From: Nocardia seriolae NBRC 15557
GTDB taxonomy: Bacteria > Actinomycetota > Actinomycetes > Mycobacteriales > Mycobacteriaceae
DNA length: 42,294 nucleotides
Direction of reading: 5' to 3'
Assembly (NCBI RefSeq): GCF_007990715.1
Contig: NZ_BJWY01000058.1
Coordinates: 1-42,294 of the forward strand
Every line of letters starts with the position of its first letter. Positions within the stretch are counted from its first letter, which is position 1. Of the stretch, positions 14,363-23,866 are shown piece after piece. The position numbers and the translations under genes were made by a program. The notes beneath the pieces are model-generated. The model was given only the letters and a program-made list of their open reading frames with translations, ran no database searches and was not told the origin of the DNA.

Positions 14363-16624
14363 TCAGCGCAGGGCGTGTGCGGCCTGGACCATATTGTGCA
14401 GGGAAGCCGCTACCTCCTGCGGGCCGCGGGTTTTCAAGCCGCAGTCGGGGTTGACCCAGAGGCGTTCGGCGGGAACGGTTTTCAGGGCCTCGCGCAGGGA
14501 TTCGGTGATTTCGGCGATGGCGGGGACGCGGGGGGAGTGGATGTCGTACACGCCGGGGCCGACGCCCAGGGCGAAACCGGCGGCATTGAGATCGTCCAGG
14601 ACCTCCATGTGCGAGCGGGCCGCCTCGATGGAGGTGACGTCGGCGTCCAGGGCGGCGATGGCGTCGATGACTTCGCCGAACTCGGAATAGCAGAGGTGCG
14701 TGTGGATCTGGGTGGCGTCGGAGACTCCCGAGGTGGACAGGCGGAAAGCGGTGATGGACCAGGCCAGGTAGGACGCCTTGGCATCCGAGCGCGGGGGGAG
14801 CAGTTCGCGCAGGGCGGGCTCGTCGACCTGGATGATGCGGATGCCGGCGGCCTGGAGATCCACCGTTTCGTCGCGGATGGCCAGGGCCACTTGGTCGGCG
14901 GTCACGCTCAGGGGCTGGTCGTCGCGAACGAAGGACCAGGCCAGGATGGTGACCGGGCCGGTGAGCATGCCCTTGACCGGCTTGTCGGTGAGTGACTGGG
15001 CGTAGGTGATCCAGTCGACGGTCATGGGGTGCGGTCGGGAGACGTCGCCGTAGAGGATCGGCGGGCGCACGCAGCGGGTGCCGTAGGACTGGACCCAGCC
15101 GTCGGCGGTGGTGAGGAAGCCGGTCAGCTGTTCGGCGAAGTACTGGACCATGTCGTTGCGTTCCGGCTCGCCGTGCACGAGCACGTCCAGACCCAGCTTC
15201 TCCTGCAGCGCGATGATTTCGGCGATCTCGGAGCGCATGCGGTCGCGGTACTGCTCGGGGGTGATGGTGCCCTTGCCGAGCGCGGCGCGGTCGCGGCGGA
15301 TCGCCGGGGTCTGCGGGTAGGAGCCGATCGTGGTGGTCGGCAGCGGCGGCAGCGGGAGCCGGTCCCTTTGCGACGCAAGGCGTTCCGCGGCCGGGGTACG
15401 GCGGGTCGCATCGGGGCCGAGGGCGGCCAGGCGGGCTCGGACGGTGTCGTCGCGCAGCCGTGGATCGGTGGCGCGGGAAGCGACGGCCGTTCGGGCGGCG
15501 GACAATTCGTCCGCCACCGCCGCGGTGCCCTCGTGCAGCGCGGTGGCGAGCAGCCGCACCTCGGCGATCTTCTCCGCGCCGAAGGCCAGCCAGGACCGCA
15601 GCACCGGATCGACGGCTGTTTCGGCCTCGAGCGAATACGGCACGTGCAGTAGCGAACTGGAGGTCGAGACCACCAGTGCGCCGGTGCCACCCAGCAGGGT
15701 GCCCATGGTGGCGAGGGCCCGATCCGGATCGGTGCGCCACACATTCCGCCCGTCGACCACACCCGCCACCACCAGCTTGCCGGCCAGCGCCGGAACGGAG
15801 GTCACTTCCTCGACCGTGGTCCCGGCCGTGAAATCCAGGGCGACACCCTCGATCCCGGTGCCCGCCAGTATCGGCAGCGCCGCACCCGGATGCCCGAAGT
15901 AGGTGGCCACCAGCAGCGCCGGACGCTCCGGCGTCGCCGACAGCTCCTCGTAAACATGCTGCACCAGGGCGAGTTCCACCTCGGACAGGTCGGTCACCAG
16001 CACCGGCTCGTCGATCTGCACCCACGCCGCACCGGCGTCGGCCAAGCGCCGCAACAGTTCCCGATACAGCGGCAGCAGATCGCTCAACCTGCGCAGCGCA
16101 TTGCCCTCGGAATCCTTGGCCAGCTTCAGGAACGTGAGCGGCCCGATCACCACCGGCCGTGCGGGCACCCCGAGCGCGTGCGCCTCGGCCAGCTCGCCGA
16201 GCAGCCGCTCCGGGTGCAGTTCGAATGCGGTCTCCGGCCCCAGTTCCGGCACCAGGTAGTGATAGTTGGTGTCGAACCACTTGGTCATCTCCAGCGGTTC
16301 GACGGCATCCGTTCCGCGTGCGGCCGCGAAATACCGGTCGAGCGGATCGGCGATCGAGTGCACCCGAGGCGGCAGCGCACCGACCAGCACGGCCGTGTCG
16401 AGCATCTGGTCGTAATGGGAGAAGGTGCCGACCGGCACCGAATCCAGTCCGGCGGCAACCAGTTCGGTCCACTGCGCGGCGCGCAACTCGCGCCCGACGT
16501 CATGCAGCCGTTCCGCGTCGACGGTCTCCGCCCAATACGCCTCGACGGCGCGTTTGAGCTCCCGCCCCGGCCCGATACGAGGCAATCCGAGAACCGTCGC
16601 GGTGAAAGGTGAAGTGCTGGTCAC
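14363..16624 (-). CDS. metE: Cobalamin-independent methionine synthase
   Basis: A 753-residue MetE transferring the methyl group of 5-methyltetrahydropteroyl-triglutamate to homocysteine. It has the N-terminal half (VLGLPRIGPGRELKRAVEAYW) and the catalytic C-terminal barrel beginning LPTTTIGSYPQT. Zinc ligands are visible as IHTHLCYSEF (His 643, Cys 645) and PDCGLKTR (Cys 728). The start is the GTG at 16624 with GGAG upstream; the frame further up runs through the riboswitch and is not coding. A cobalamin riboswitch in its leader indicates shut-off when B12 is available, implying a B12-dependent MetH elsewhere. Confidence 0.95.
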   Translation of the reverse strand: MTSTSPFTATVLGLPRIGPGRELKRAVEAYWAETVDAERLHDVGRELRAAQWTELVAAGLDSVPVGTFSHYDQMLDTAVLVGALPPRVHSIADPLDRYFAAARGTDAVEPLEMTKWFDTNYHYLVPELGPETAFELHPERLLGELAEAHALGVPARPVVIGPLTFLKLAKDSEGNALRRLSDLLPLYRELLRRLADAGAAWVQIDEPVLVTDLSEVELALVQHVYEELSATPERPALLVATYFGHPGAALPILAGTGIEGVALDFTAGTTVEEVTSVPALAGKLVVAGVVDGRNVWRTDPDRALATMGTLLGGTGALVVSTSSSLLHVPYSLEAETAVDPVLRSWLAFGAEKIAEVRLLATALHEGTAAVADELSAARTAVASRATDPRLRDDTVRARLAALGPDATRRTPAAERLASQRDRLPLPPLPTTTIGSYPQTPAIRRDRAALGKGTITPEQYRDRMRSEIAEIIALQEKLGLDVLVHGEPERNDMVQYFAEQLTGFLTTADGWVQSYGTRCVRPPILYGDVSRPHPMTVDWITYAQSLTDKPVKGMLTGPVTILAWSFVRDDQPLSVTADQVALAIRDETVDLQAAGIRIIQVDEPALRELLPPRSDAKASYLAWSITAFRLSTSGVSDATQIHTHLCYSEFGEVIDAIAALDADVTSIEAARSHMEVLDDLNAAGFALGVGPGVYDIHSPRVPAIAEITESLREALKTVPAERLWVNPDCGLKTRGPQEVAASLHNMVQAAHALR

Positions 16625-16779
16625 GGGTAATCTCCAGTGTTCCAAAGCCACTGGCCGCCGCCCTACGCGCGAACGAACCCGGGCAGCCCACATCAACCGT
16701 CCGCACGGCATGCGTGAACCACCGGCCCGCCCGCCCAATCCACGAGGCGGTGACCGCCGGATACGGCGTACCCGGCACA

Positions 16780-16950
16780 CTCGGCAGGTCTTCGGACTCA
16801 CAGGCCCCGGCCACCCGGCCGACCTACTGGTCATCGCTTCCCAGGTTCACACCCAGTGCTCATGACGACGTTCGTTCCTGCATACCGCTGCGGGACAGTC
16901 CCGGATTCCCACCGGGTTCCCTCTCACCGGAACCCCTTGCGGAAGAACCG
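16780..16950 (-). promoter_or_regulatory. Cobalamin riboswitch in the metE leader
   Basis: On the minus strand the leader contains the typical elements in order: GGTTCCGGTGAGAGGGAACC (16915-16934 region), CGGTGGGAATCCGGGACTG, TCCCGCAGCGG, and the B12-box-like GCCTGTGAGTCCGAAGACC followed by TGCC (to 16783). About 155 bases separate it from the metE start, leaving room for an expression platform. Limits are approximate. Confidence 0.9.
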
Positions 16951-17388
16951 GTTTCGACGCCGGAAAGGAGTCGGGACCGAGCCCGCGCACCCATCGGCGA
17001 ACCGACTGCGCACCCGAGCATATGTCACCGCCGACGGCGACGGTCGGAGGACCTCCGCGATAGCGGGGACGACCTCCTCGGACCGGGTTTTACCGTCGCC
17101 CAACACTTCTCGCGCGGCATCGGAAATCCGGGCTGTGGCATCGGACACGATCGCGCGGCGATCCGGACGCGGGCACGTCTCGACCCGTGGGACGCACCCC
17201 GGCGGGCCGGTACGCCACTCTGCTTAGCAAGTCGGCGAATTCCGTGGTCGCGGGCCCACAACCCTCACCGGCAGGCATGTATCGCGGTGATTAACACAAA
17301 TTCGCAACCGCCATGTCCGGCCTGTGAAGATTGCACCGAACGGGACTTCGATGCCCGAACCGTATCCGCGGGCAGGTACCTTCTACGC
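16951..17388. other. Intergenic region between the metE leader and pyc
   Basis: This 440-bp stretch must hold the start of the metE leader RNA (minus) and the pyc promoter (plus). I see no confident gene. Minus-strand frames give protein-like but broken fragments, such as MPAGEGCGPATTEFADLLSR (from 17278) and RISDAAREVLGDGKTRSEEV (near 17130) in different frames. This could be a decayed small gene or chance. Confidence 0.4.
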
Positions 17389-20300
17389 ATGTTCTCCAAA
17401 GTCCTGGTCGCCAACCGCGGCGAGATCGCCATTCGCGCCTTCCGCGCGGCCTACGAACTCGGCATCGGCACCGTCGCGGTCTTTCCGTACGAGGACCGCA
17501 ACTCCGTGCACCGGCTCAAGGCCGACGAGGCCTACCAGATCGGCGAGCCCGGACACCCGGTGCGGGCGTACCTGTCGATCGAGGAGATCATCAAGGCCGC
17601 CAAGACCGCCGGCGCGGACGCCATCTACCCGGGCTACGGCTTCCTCTCGGAGAACCCGGACCTGGCCGCCGCCTGCGCCCGCGAGGGCATCACCTTCATC
17701 GGGCCCGCCGCGCAGGTGCTGGAACTGACCGGTAACAAGGCGCGCGCCATCGCCGCCGCCAAGGCCGCCGGACTGCCGGTGCTGCGGTCGAGCGAACCGT
17801 CCTCGGACGTGGACGCGCTCGTGGCCGCCGCCGAGGACATGGAATTCCCGCTCTTCGTCAAGGCCGTCGCCGGCGGTGGCGGGCGCGGCATGCGGCGCGT
17901 CGCCGATCCGGCCCAGCTGCGCGAGTCCATCGAGGCCGCCGCGCGCGAGGCCGAATCCGCCTTCGGCGACCCGACCGTGTTCCTCGAGCAGGCGGTGGTC
18001 AACCCCCGCCACATCGAGGTGCAGATCCTGGCCGACCAGCACGGCAATGTCATCCACCTCTACGAGCGCGACTGCTCGCTGCAGCGTCGCCACCAGAAGG
18101 TGATCGAGCTAGCGCCCGCCCCGAACCTGGATCCCGCACTGCGCGACCGCATCTGCGCCGACGCGGTGGCCTTCGCCGAGGAGATCGGCTACTCCTGCGC
18201 GGGCACTGTGGAATTCCTGCTCGACGAGCGCGGCAATCACGTGTTCATCGAGATGAATCCGCGAATCCAGGTGGAGCACACGGTGACCGAGGAGATCACC
18301 GATGTCGACCTGGTGCAGTCGCAACTGCGCATCGCGGCGGGGGAGAGCCTGGCCGATCTGGGCCTGAGCCAGGACGCCATTCGCATTCGCGGCGCGGCGC
18401 TGCAGTGCCGCATCACCACCGAGGACCCGGCCAACGGCTTCCGGCCCGACACCGGCCGCATCACCGGCTACCGCTCGCCGGGCGGCGCGGGCGTGCGCCT
18501 GGACGGCGGGGCCAATGTCGGTGCGGAGGTCGGGGCCTACTTCGACTCCATGCTGGTCAAACTGACCTGCCGCGGACGCGATTTCGCCACCGCGGTGGCG
18601 CGGGCCCGGCGCGCGGTCGCCGAATTCCGCATCCGCGGCGTGACGACCAATATCCCGTTCCTGATGGCGGTGCTCGACGACCCGGACTTCCGCGCGGGCA
18701 AGGTCACCACCTCGTTCATCGACGAGCGCCCGCAACTGCTCACGCTCAAGAGCTCGGCCGACCGCGGCACCAAGATCCTGCAGTACCTGGCCGACGTCAC
18801 CGTCAACAAGCCGCACGGCTCGCGCCCGACCAAGGTGTACCCGCACGACAAGCTCCCCGCCCTCGACATGACCGTGCCGCCGCCGCCCGGATCCCGGCAG
18901 CGGCTGCTGGAACTCGGGCCCGAAGGCTTCGCGCAGTGGCTGCGCAATCGCGAGGGGGTGGCCGTCACCGACACCACCTTCCGCGACGCGCACCAGTCGC
19001 TGCTGGCCACCCGGGTGCGCACCAACGGCCTGCTCGATGTGGCCGGGCACGTGGCGCGCATGACGCCCGAGCTGCTGTCCATCGAATGCTGGGGCGGCGC
19101 GACCTACGACGTGGCGCTGCGCTTCCTGTTCGAGGACCCGTGGGAGCGCCTGGCCGCGCTGCGCGAGGCCGTGCCGAACATCAACCTGCAGATGCTGCTG
19201 CGCGGCCGCAATACCGTCGGCTACACGCCGTACCCGGAGAAGGTCACGCGCGCTTTCGTTTCCGAGGCCACCGCGACCGGCATCGACATCTTCCGCATCT
19301 TCGACGCGCTCAACAATGTCGACCAGATGCGCCCGGCCATCGACGCAGTCCGCGAAACCGGCACGGCGCTGGCCGAAGTCGCGCTGTCCTACACCGGCGA
19401 CCTGTCCAACCCGAACGAGAACCTCTACACCCTCGACTACTACCTCAAGCTCGCCGAGGAGATCGTGGATGCCGGGGCGCACGTCATCGGCATCAAGGAC
19501 ATGGCCGGGCTGTGGCGCGCGCCCGCCGCGCACACCCTGGTCAGCGCGCTGCGCCGGGAATTCGACCTGCCCGTGCACGTGCACACCCACGACACCCCGG
19601 GCGGTCAGCTGGCCACCTACTTCGCGGCCTGGCAGGCCGGGGCGGACGCGGTGGACGGGGCGTCGGCACCCATGGCGGGCACCACTTCCCAGCCCGCGCT
19701 CTCGGCCATCGTCGCGGCGGCGGCGAATTCGCCCTACGACACCGGGCTGAACCTGCAGAACGTGTGCGACCTGGAGCCGTACTGGGAGGCGCTGCGAAAG
19801 GTGTACGCGCCCTTCGAATCCGGGCTGCCGGGCCCGACCGGGCGCGTCTACCACCACGAGATTCCGGGCGGTCAGCTGTCGAACCTGCGCCAGCAGGCCA
19901 TCGCGCTCGGACTGGGCGACCAGTTCGAGGAGGTGGAGGCCAAATACGCGGCCGCGGACCGGCTGCTGGGCCGACTGGTCAAGGTCACCCCGTCCTCCAA
20001 GGTGGTCGGCGACCTGGCGCTGGCGCTGGTCGGATCCGGCGTCCACGTGGACGACTTCGCCGCCGACCCGGGCCGCTACGACATCCCGGACTCGGTGATC
20101 GGTTTCCTGCGTGGCGAACTCGGCACCCCGGCCGGTGGCTGGCCCGAGCCGTTCCGCAGCCGGGCGCTGGCCGGGCGCGGTACCGCCAAGCCGGAAACCC
20201 AGCTGACCGCCGCCGACGAGGCCGGACTGAACGGCGGCTCCGGTGAGCGGCGCGCCACCCTCAACCGACTGCTGTTCCCCGGCCCCGCCGCCGAATTCCT

Positions 20301-20793
20301 GGCCCACCGCGAGAAATTCGGCGACACCACCGGGCTCTCGGCCAACCAGTTCTTCTACGGTCTGCGCCACGACGAGGAACACCACGTCCAGCTGGACAAG
20401 GGCGTCACGCTGCTCATCGGCCTGGAGGCCATCTCCGAGCCCGACGAGCGCGGCATGCGCACGGTCATGTGCATCCTCAACGGGCAGCTGCGCCCGATCA
20501 CGGTGCGCGACCGCTCCATCGCCAGCGAGATCCCCGCCGCCGAGAAGGCCGACAAGACCAACGCGGGCCACATCGCGGCCCCGTTCGCCGGTGTGGTGAC
20601 CCTCGCTGTCTCCGAAGGCGATTCGGTCTGCGCCGGCGACACCATCGGCACCATCGAGGCCATGAAGATGGAGGCCGCCATCACCGCCCCGCGCGCGGGC
20701 ACCGTCCGCCGCGTGGCCATCGCCAAGGTGCAGCAGGTGGAAGGCGGCGACCTGCTGGTCGACGTCAACCTCAACGAGGCCGCCGCCGAATGA
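17389..20793 (+). CDS. pyc: Pyruvate carboxylase
   Basis: A 1134-residue single-chain enzyme converting pyruvate, bicarbonate and ATP to oxaloacetate. In order it has a biotin carboxylase domain (KVLVANRGEIAIRAFRA at the start, VAGGGGRGMRRV in the ATP-grasp loop, FIEMNPRIQVEHTVTE), a carboxyltransferase barrel (VTDTTFRDAHQSLLATR, HVHTHDTPGGQLATY) and a C-terminal biotinyl domain with EAMKMEA, the biotin lysine being about residue 1093. The start at ATG 17389 matches the family; the frame stays open far upstream but is not coding there. Its stop overlaps the rsmD start (ATGA). Confidence 0.96.
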   Translation: MFSKVLVANRGEIAIRAFRAAYELGIGTVAVFPYEDRNSVHRLKADEAYQIGEPGHPVRAYLSIEEIIKAAKTAGADAIYPGYGFLSENPDLAAACAREGITFIGPAAQVLELTGNKARAIAAAKAAGLPVLRSSEPSSDVDALVAAAEDMEFPLFVKAVAGGGGRGMRRVADPAQLRESIEAAAREAESAFGDPTVFLEQAVVNPRHIEVQILADQHGNVIHLYERDCSLQRRHQKVIELAPAPNLDPALRDRICADAVAFAEEIGYSCAGTVEFLLDERGNHVFIEMNPRIQVEHTVTEEITDVDLVQSQLRIAAGESLADLGLSQDAIRIRGAALQCRITTEDPANGFRPDTGRITGYRSPGGAGVRLDGGANVGAEVGAYFDSMLVKLTCRGRDFATAVARARRAVAEFRIRGVTTNIPFLMAVLDDPDFRAGKVTTSFIDERPQLLTLKSSADRGTKILQYLADVTVNKPHGSRPTKVYPHDKLPALDMTVPPPPGSRQRLLELGPEGFAQWLRNREGVAVTDTTFRDAHQSLLATRVRTNGLLDVAGHVARMTPELLSIECWGGATYDVALRFLFEDPWERLAALREAVPNINLQMLLRGRNTVGYTPYPEKVTRAFVSEATATGIDIFRIFDALNNVDQMRPAIDAVRETGTALAEVALSYTGDLSNPNENLYTLDYYLKLAEEIVDAGAHVIGIKDMAGLWRAPAAHTLVSALRREFDLPVHVHTHDTPGGQLATYFAAWQAGADAVDGASAPMAGTTSQPALSAIVAAAANSPYDTGLNLQNVCDLEPYWEALRKVYAPFESGLPGPTGRVYHHEIPGGQLSNLRQQAIALGLGDQFEEVEAKYAAADRLLGRLVKVTPSSKVVGDLALALVGSGVHVDDFAADPGRYDIPDSVIGFLRGELGTPAGGWPEPFRSRALAGRGTAKPETQLTAADEAGLNGGSGERRATLNRLLFPGPAAEFLAHREKFGDTTGLSANQFFYGLRHDEEHHVQLDKGVTLLIGLEAISEPDERGMRTVMCILNGQLRPITVRDRSIASEIPAAEKADKTNAGHIAAPFAGVVTLAVSEGDSVCAGDTIGTIEAMKMEAAITAPRAGTVRRVAIAKVQQVEGGDLLVDVNLNEAAAE

Positions 20794-21347
20794 CCCGAAT
20801 CGTGGCAGGTACCGCCGGGGGCCGACGCCTACGCGTCCCCCCGGCGGGCACCCGCCCCACCTCCGACCGGGTCCGCGAGGCGTTGTTCTCGTTGCTGCAC
20901 GCCCGCATGGACTTCGACGGCCTGCACGTCCTCGACCTCTACGCCGGTTCCGGCGCCCTGGCCCTGGAAGCCCTGTCCCGCGGCGCATCCCACGCCCTCC
21001 TGGTCGAATCCGACCGCAAGGCAGCCGCCATCATCCGCGGCAACATCGGCGACCTGGGCCTCCCCGGCGCCGAACTCCGCCAGAACTCGGTAACCAGCGT
21101 CCTGTCCGGCCCACCCCCCGAACGCTACGACCTCGTCTTCTCCGACCCGCCCTACGCCCTCGAGGTCGCCGACGTCGAATCCGACCTCCGAGCCCTGGCC
21201 GACAACGGCTGGCTCCACGAAGACGCTCTCATCGTGGTCGAGCGTTCTACCCGCTCACCCGAGATCACCTGGCCCGAGGGCTACTCCCACCTCCGCTCCC
21301 GCGACTACGGCGAAACCCGCATCGACCTGGCCGAATTCGTGGGGTAA
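20790..21347 (+). CDS. rsmD: 16S rRNA (guanine966-N2)-methyltransferase
   Basis: A 185-residue Rossmann-fold methyltransferase. RIVAGTAGGRRLRVPP at the start, RPTSDRVREALFSLL, the SAM motif VLDLYAGSGALALEALSRGA and catalytic DLVFSDPPYAL are all diagnostic for RsmD. The ATG overlaps the pyc stop by four bases, so the two are translationally coupled. coaD follows 65 bp downstream, a very common bacterial arrangement. Confidence 0.95.
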   Translation: MTRIVAGTAGGRRLRVPPAGTRPTSDRVREALFSLLHARMDFDGLHVLDLYAGSGALALEALSRGASHALLVESDRKAAAIIRGNIGDLGLPGAELRQNSVTSVLSGPPPERYDLVFSDPPYALEVADVESDLRALADNGWLHEDALIVVERSTRSPEITWPEGYSHLRSRDYGETRIDLAEFVG

Positions 21348-21412
21348 CGGCTCGAATCCTCCGGCCGGGGCCGAGCGGTGGTCGCGCCGGTGGGATGGGG
21401 TAGCGTGCGGCC

Positions 21413-21901
21413 ATGGCTGGAGCAATCTGCCCGGGGTCGTTCGACCCGGTGACCAACGGACATGTCGATGTGATCGCGCGTGCCGCCGAGCAATTCGACG
21501 AGGTGGTGGTGACCGTGGTGGTGAATCCGAACAAGCAGGGGATGTTCACCGTCGACGAGCGCATGGAGCTGATTCGGGAGGTGACCGCGCATCTGCCCAA
21601 TGTGCGGGTGGAGTCCTGGCGCGGGCTGCTGGTGGACTTCGCCAAGCAGGAGGGGATCAGTGCCATCGTCAAGGGGATTCGTGACGCCACCGACTTCGGG
21701 TACGAGTTCCAGATGGCTCAGATGAACCACAAACTCACCGGCGTGGACACCTATTTCATTGTCACCAATCCGCTCTACGGCTTCGTCTCCAGTTCGCTGG
21801 TCAAGGAGGTCGCCTCCTACGGCGGCGACATCTCCGACCTGCTGCCGCCGGCTGTCCACAAGCGGCTGCTCGCGCGCATCGCCGAACGCAAGCAGGGCTG
21901 A
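21413..21901 (+). CDS. coaD: Phosphopantetheine adenylyltransferase
   Basis: A 162-residue enzyme making dephospho-CoA from 4'-phosphopantetheine and ATP. It shows the nucleotidyltransferase start ICPGSFDPVTNGHVDVI (the GxxxPxTxGH class), VKGIRDATDFGYEFQMAQMN and the second ATP motif FVSSSLVKEVASYGGD. Length and order match the family. It ends just before a hairpin shared with the convergent gene. Confidence 0.96.
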   Translation: MAGAICPGSFDPVTNGHVDVIARAAEQFDEVVVTVVVNPNKQGMFTVDERMELIREVTAHLPNVRVESWRGLLVDFAKQEGISAIVKGIRDATDFGYEFQMAQMNHKLTGVDTYFIVTNPLYGFVSSSLVKEVASYGGDISDLLPPAVHKRLLARIAERKQG

Positions 21902-21922
21902 GGTGGAACGCGAGTAGCCCGA

Positions 21923-21958
21923 ATCCGCGAGGCCGCAACCCCATACGGCCTCGCGGAT
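21923..21958. terminator. Hairpin between coaD and the convergent DUF559-like gene
   Basis: A perfect 13-bp inverted repeat, atccgcgaggccg (21923-21935) and its complement (21946-21958), with a 10-base loop. No strong T-run follows, but the position between convergent genes suggests a bidirectional terminator. Confidence 0.7.
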
Positions 21959-21984
21959 GTCGTGCTCGCGGCCGGGCGCCGCGC

Positions 21985-22974
21985 TCATAGGGCGCGGATC
22001 GCGAGGCTGCGGGGTTCCGGGGCGGGGGCGGGTTCGATCCGGCCGTCGGGTCGGCGGCGGGTGCTCAGGGCATTGCGCAGGTGCTGGGCGGGGGTGCCTC
22101 TGACCAGGTCGTCCCAGGTCCAGCGGATCACCTCGAAACCCAAAGTGCGCAGGTAGGTTTCGCGGGTTCGTTCGCGGTGCACCAGGGTTGCGAGATCCTG
22201 GCCGGGGCGCAGCAGCCGACCGTATTCCGTGGGGCCGTCGAACTCGCAGATCACACCGGCGGACTCGTAGTAGAAGTCCACGCGCCCCACGAATCGCCCG
22301 TCCGGAGTGAACACATTCCCCTGCGAGCGCGGCAGCGGCAGCGCGCCCCGATGAATCATGATGCGGCTCAGCGATTCCCCGATGCTCTGACTCCGGCCGT
22401 CGAGCATCGTCAGTACTTGCTTCGCCTGATTGATTCCGTACCGTCCCTTGGCTCGCCCGAGTTCCTCGGCGAGTTCGGCCGGGCCGAGTCCGAAGCTGCC
22501 GACGAGTGCGTCACCCGCGACCACCGCGGCCTCGAACGGCAGCGTAAGGGCCAGATCCACCACCGTCCGAGCCGGTGTGGTGACCAGTAGCCCACCGATC
22601 TCCACCGCCGAATCCACCGGCGACCCATGCACTTTCGCGAACTCTCTGACTCGCCCGCCCCCGCGCCGATTGCGCGTGACGCACACCCGCTCCAGCGGCG
22701 CGCGCCAGAGCGTCGTGTTGTACAACACCGCCGCCGACTGATGACTCACCACCGTCCCCGCCGCCATCTCCGGCACCACCGCCCGAATCATCCGCCGATG
22801 CGACTCCCGCCGCCCGAAGGCCGAAGCACCCGCCGATTCCCGCCCGCCGCCCCGCTTCGCGCCGCACCCCTCGCCCGGCGCGCGCCGGGATCTTCTTGCC
22901 GCCCACTGCCTGCCGTCGCCCGCGGCCTGCTCCGGCTCCGCGGTGTGCACGGAGGTCCCCGCGTCGGCGGTCAT
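21985..22974 (-). CDS. DUF559-like (VSR/PD-DEXK fold) protein with AbiEi-type N-terminus
   Basis: A 329-residue protein of a group common in actinobacteria. The centre (TVVSHQSAAVLYNTTLWRAP, VTTPARTVVDLALTLPFEAAVV) is like the AbiEi-associated antitoxin-type domain. The C-terminus (GRVDFYYESAGVICEFDG, LRTLGFEVIRWTWDDL) resembles a very-short-patch-repair-type nuclease fold. Relatives I recall have a Lys shortly after EFDG; here it is EFDGPTEYGRLL, so catalysis is doubtful. ATG 22974 is chosen because GGGAGG stands six bases upstream. The first 60 residues are Arg/Gly-rich and not conserved-looking. Confidence 0.65.
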   Translation of the reverse strand: MTADAGTSVHTAEPEQAAGDGRQWAARRSRRAPGEGCGAKRGGGRESAGASAFGRRESHRRMIRAVVPEMAAGTVVSHQSAAVLYNTTLWRAPLERVCVTRNRRGGGRVREFAKVHGSPVDSAVEIGGLLVTTPARTVVDLALTLPFEAAVVAGDALVGSFGLGPAELAEELGRAKGRYGINQAKQVLTMLDGRSQSIGESLSRIMIHRGALPLPRSQGNVFTPDGRFVGRVDFYYESAGVICEFDGPTEYGRLLRPGQDLATLVHRERTRETYLRTLGFEVIRWTWDDLVRGTPAQHLRNALSTRRRPDGRIEPAPAPEPRSLAIRAL

Positions 22975-23182
22975 CGGCCCTCCCCTCGCGGGCGTTGCGG
23001 GCGGCGGGGGCGGATGCATGATCCGCATGCTCGCGACGGTGGGCGTTGCGGGCGTGGGGCGGTGTTATCGCGCCGTCCGCCGAGGCATCCGCGCCAACGG
23101 TCCATGTCGAACCCCTTTCTTCGTTCGGATGTCTACTTGGACGCGGACATGCCGAGGTGGGTTCCGCACTTCGCGGAAACGA

Positions 23183-23233
23183 CGAAACCTCGCACCGGGT
23201 GCCGGATTTCGGTCCGGCGGGCGCGAGGTTTCG
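23183..23233 (-). terminator. Long hairpin after the GtrA-like gene
   Basis: Outer arms cgaaacctcgc (23183-23193) and its complement (23223-23233) enclose an inner stem gccgga/tccggc. It lies 12 bp past the stop of the GtrA-like gene on the minus strand, followed by a short T-containing stretch, which fits a transcription terminator. Confidence 0.65.
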
Positions 23234-23244
23234 CAGGGGACGGG

Positions 23245-23763
23245 TCAGAACACCCAGAGGCGCAGGGTGAGGAAGCGCATGGTGCCGACGGCGGCGGTAA
23301 TGGCCAGCACGGCAAGGGCTTCGGAGATATCGCCGAGACCGGGGGCGGTGACCTCCAGGATGGCCAGCGCGCCGGAGGTGATGGCCAGCCCGGCCAGCGC
23401 CAGCGCGCCGCCCTCCAATTGCGCTGTGTACCAGCGCACCCGGTCGGCGGCCTGGAAGGTGAGGCGGCGGTGCAGTTCATTGGCCACAGCGGTGCTGACG
23501 ATGGACCCGGCCAGATTCGCGATCTGCGGGCCGCCGCCGTAGAGCGCGAGGAACAGCAGAATGTAGCCGACATTGCTCAAACCGCCGACCAGCGCGAATC
23601 TGATCAGCTGGGCCAGCGCGGTTTCGCCGCGGCGCAGCCAGGTGCCGAGCGTGGCCGGGCCCTGGGTCACCAGTGCGTACAGGGCCCGGGAGCCATCGGC
23701 ATAGGTGTTCACCAGAACCGGCATGGGCATCGTCGCCCGCTGCGAGATCTCGAGGACCGCCAT
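23245..23763 (-). CDS. GtrA-like membrane protein
   Basis: A 172-residue protein with four predicted membrane helices. The GtrA family pattern is visible in LIRFALVGGLSNVGYILLFLAL, NLAGSIVSTAVANELHRRLTF and two following hydrophobic helices. GtrA-like proteins are thought to help move lipid-linked sugars across the membrane in cell-wall glycan synthesis. ATG 23763 follows GGGGAAAG; a further ATG at 23784 is possible. It is divergent from sepIVA, with 270 bp between them. Confidence 0.8.
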   Translation of the reverse strand: MAVLEISQRATMPMPVLVNTYADGSRALYALVTQGPATLGTWLRRGETALAQLIRFALVGGLSNVGYILLFLALYGGGPQIANLAGSIVSTAVANELHRRLTFQAADRVRWYTAQLEGGALALAGLAITSGALAILEVTAPGLGDISEALAVLAITAAVGTMRFLTLRLWVF

Positions 23764-23866
23764 CGTCTTTCCCCATCCGAACACGTCGGTGTCGACCTGT
23801 TCCCACCGAAATCATTCCCGGCGAACATCTCTGACCGACACCTTCTTGCCTATCAAAGGTAACACG

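Noticed and set aside
13530..16472. A 980-residue minus-strand open frame across prpC and metE
   Set aside because: Arg/Gly-rich reading of the wrong frame over two well-identified genes.
16609..17388. A 260-codon N-terminal extension of pyruvate carboxylase
   Set aside because: The frame is open only because of GC bias; it runs through the cobalamin riboswitch and lacks any domain, while ATG 17389 matches the family start.
18109..20988. A 959-residue minus-strand open frame opposite pyc
   Set aside because: Antisense shadow of pyc with unnatural composition (Arg, Gly, His, Val) and no domain.
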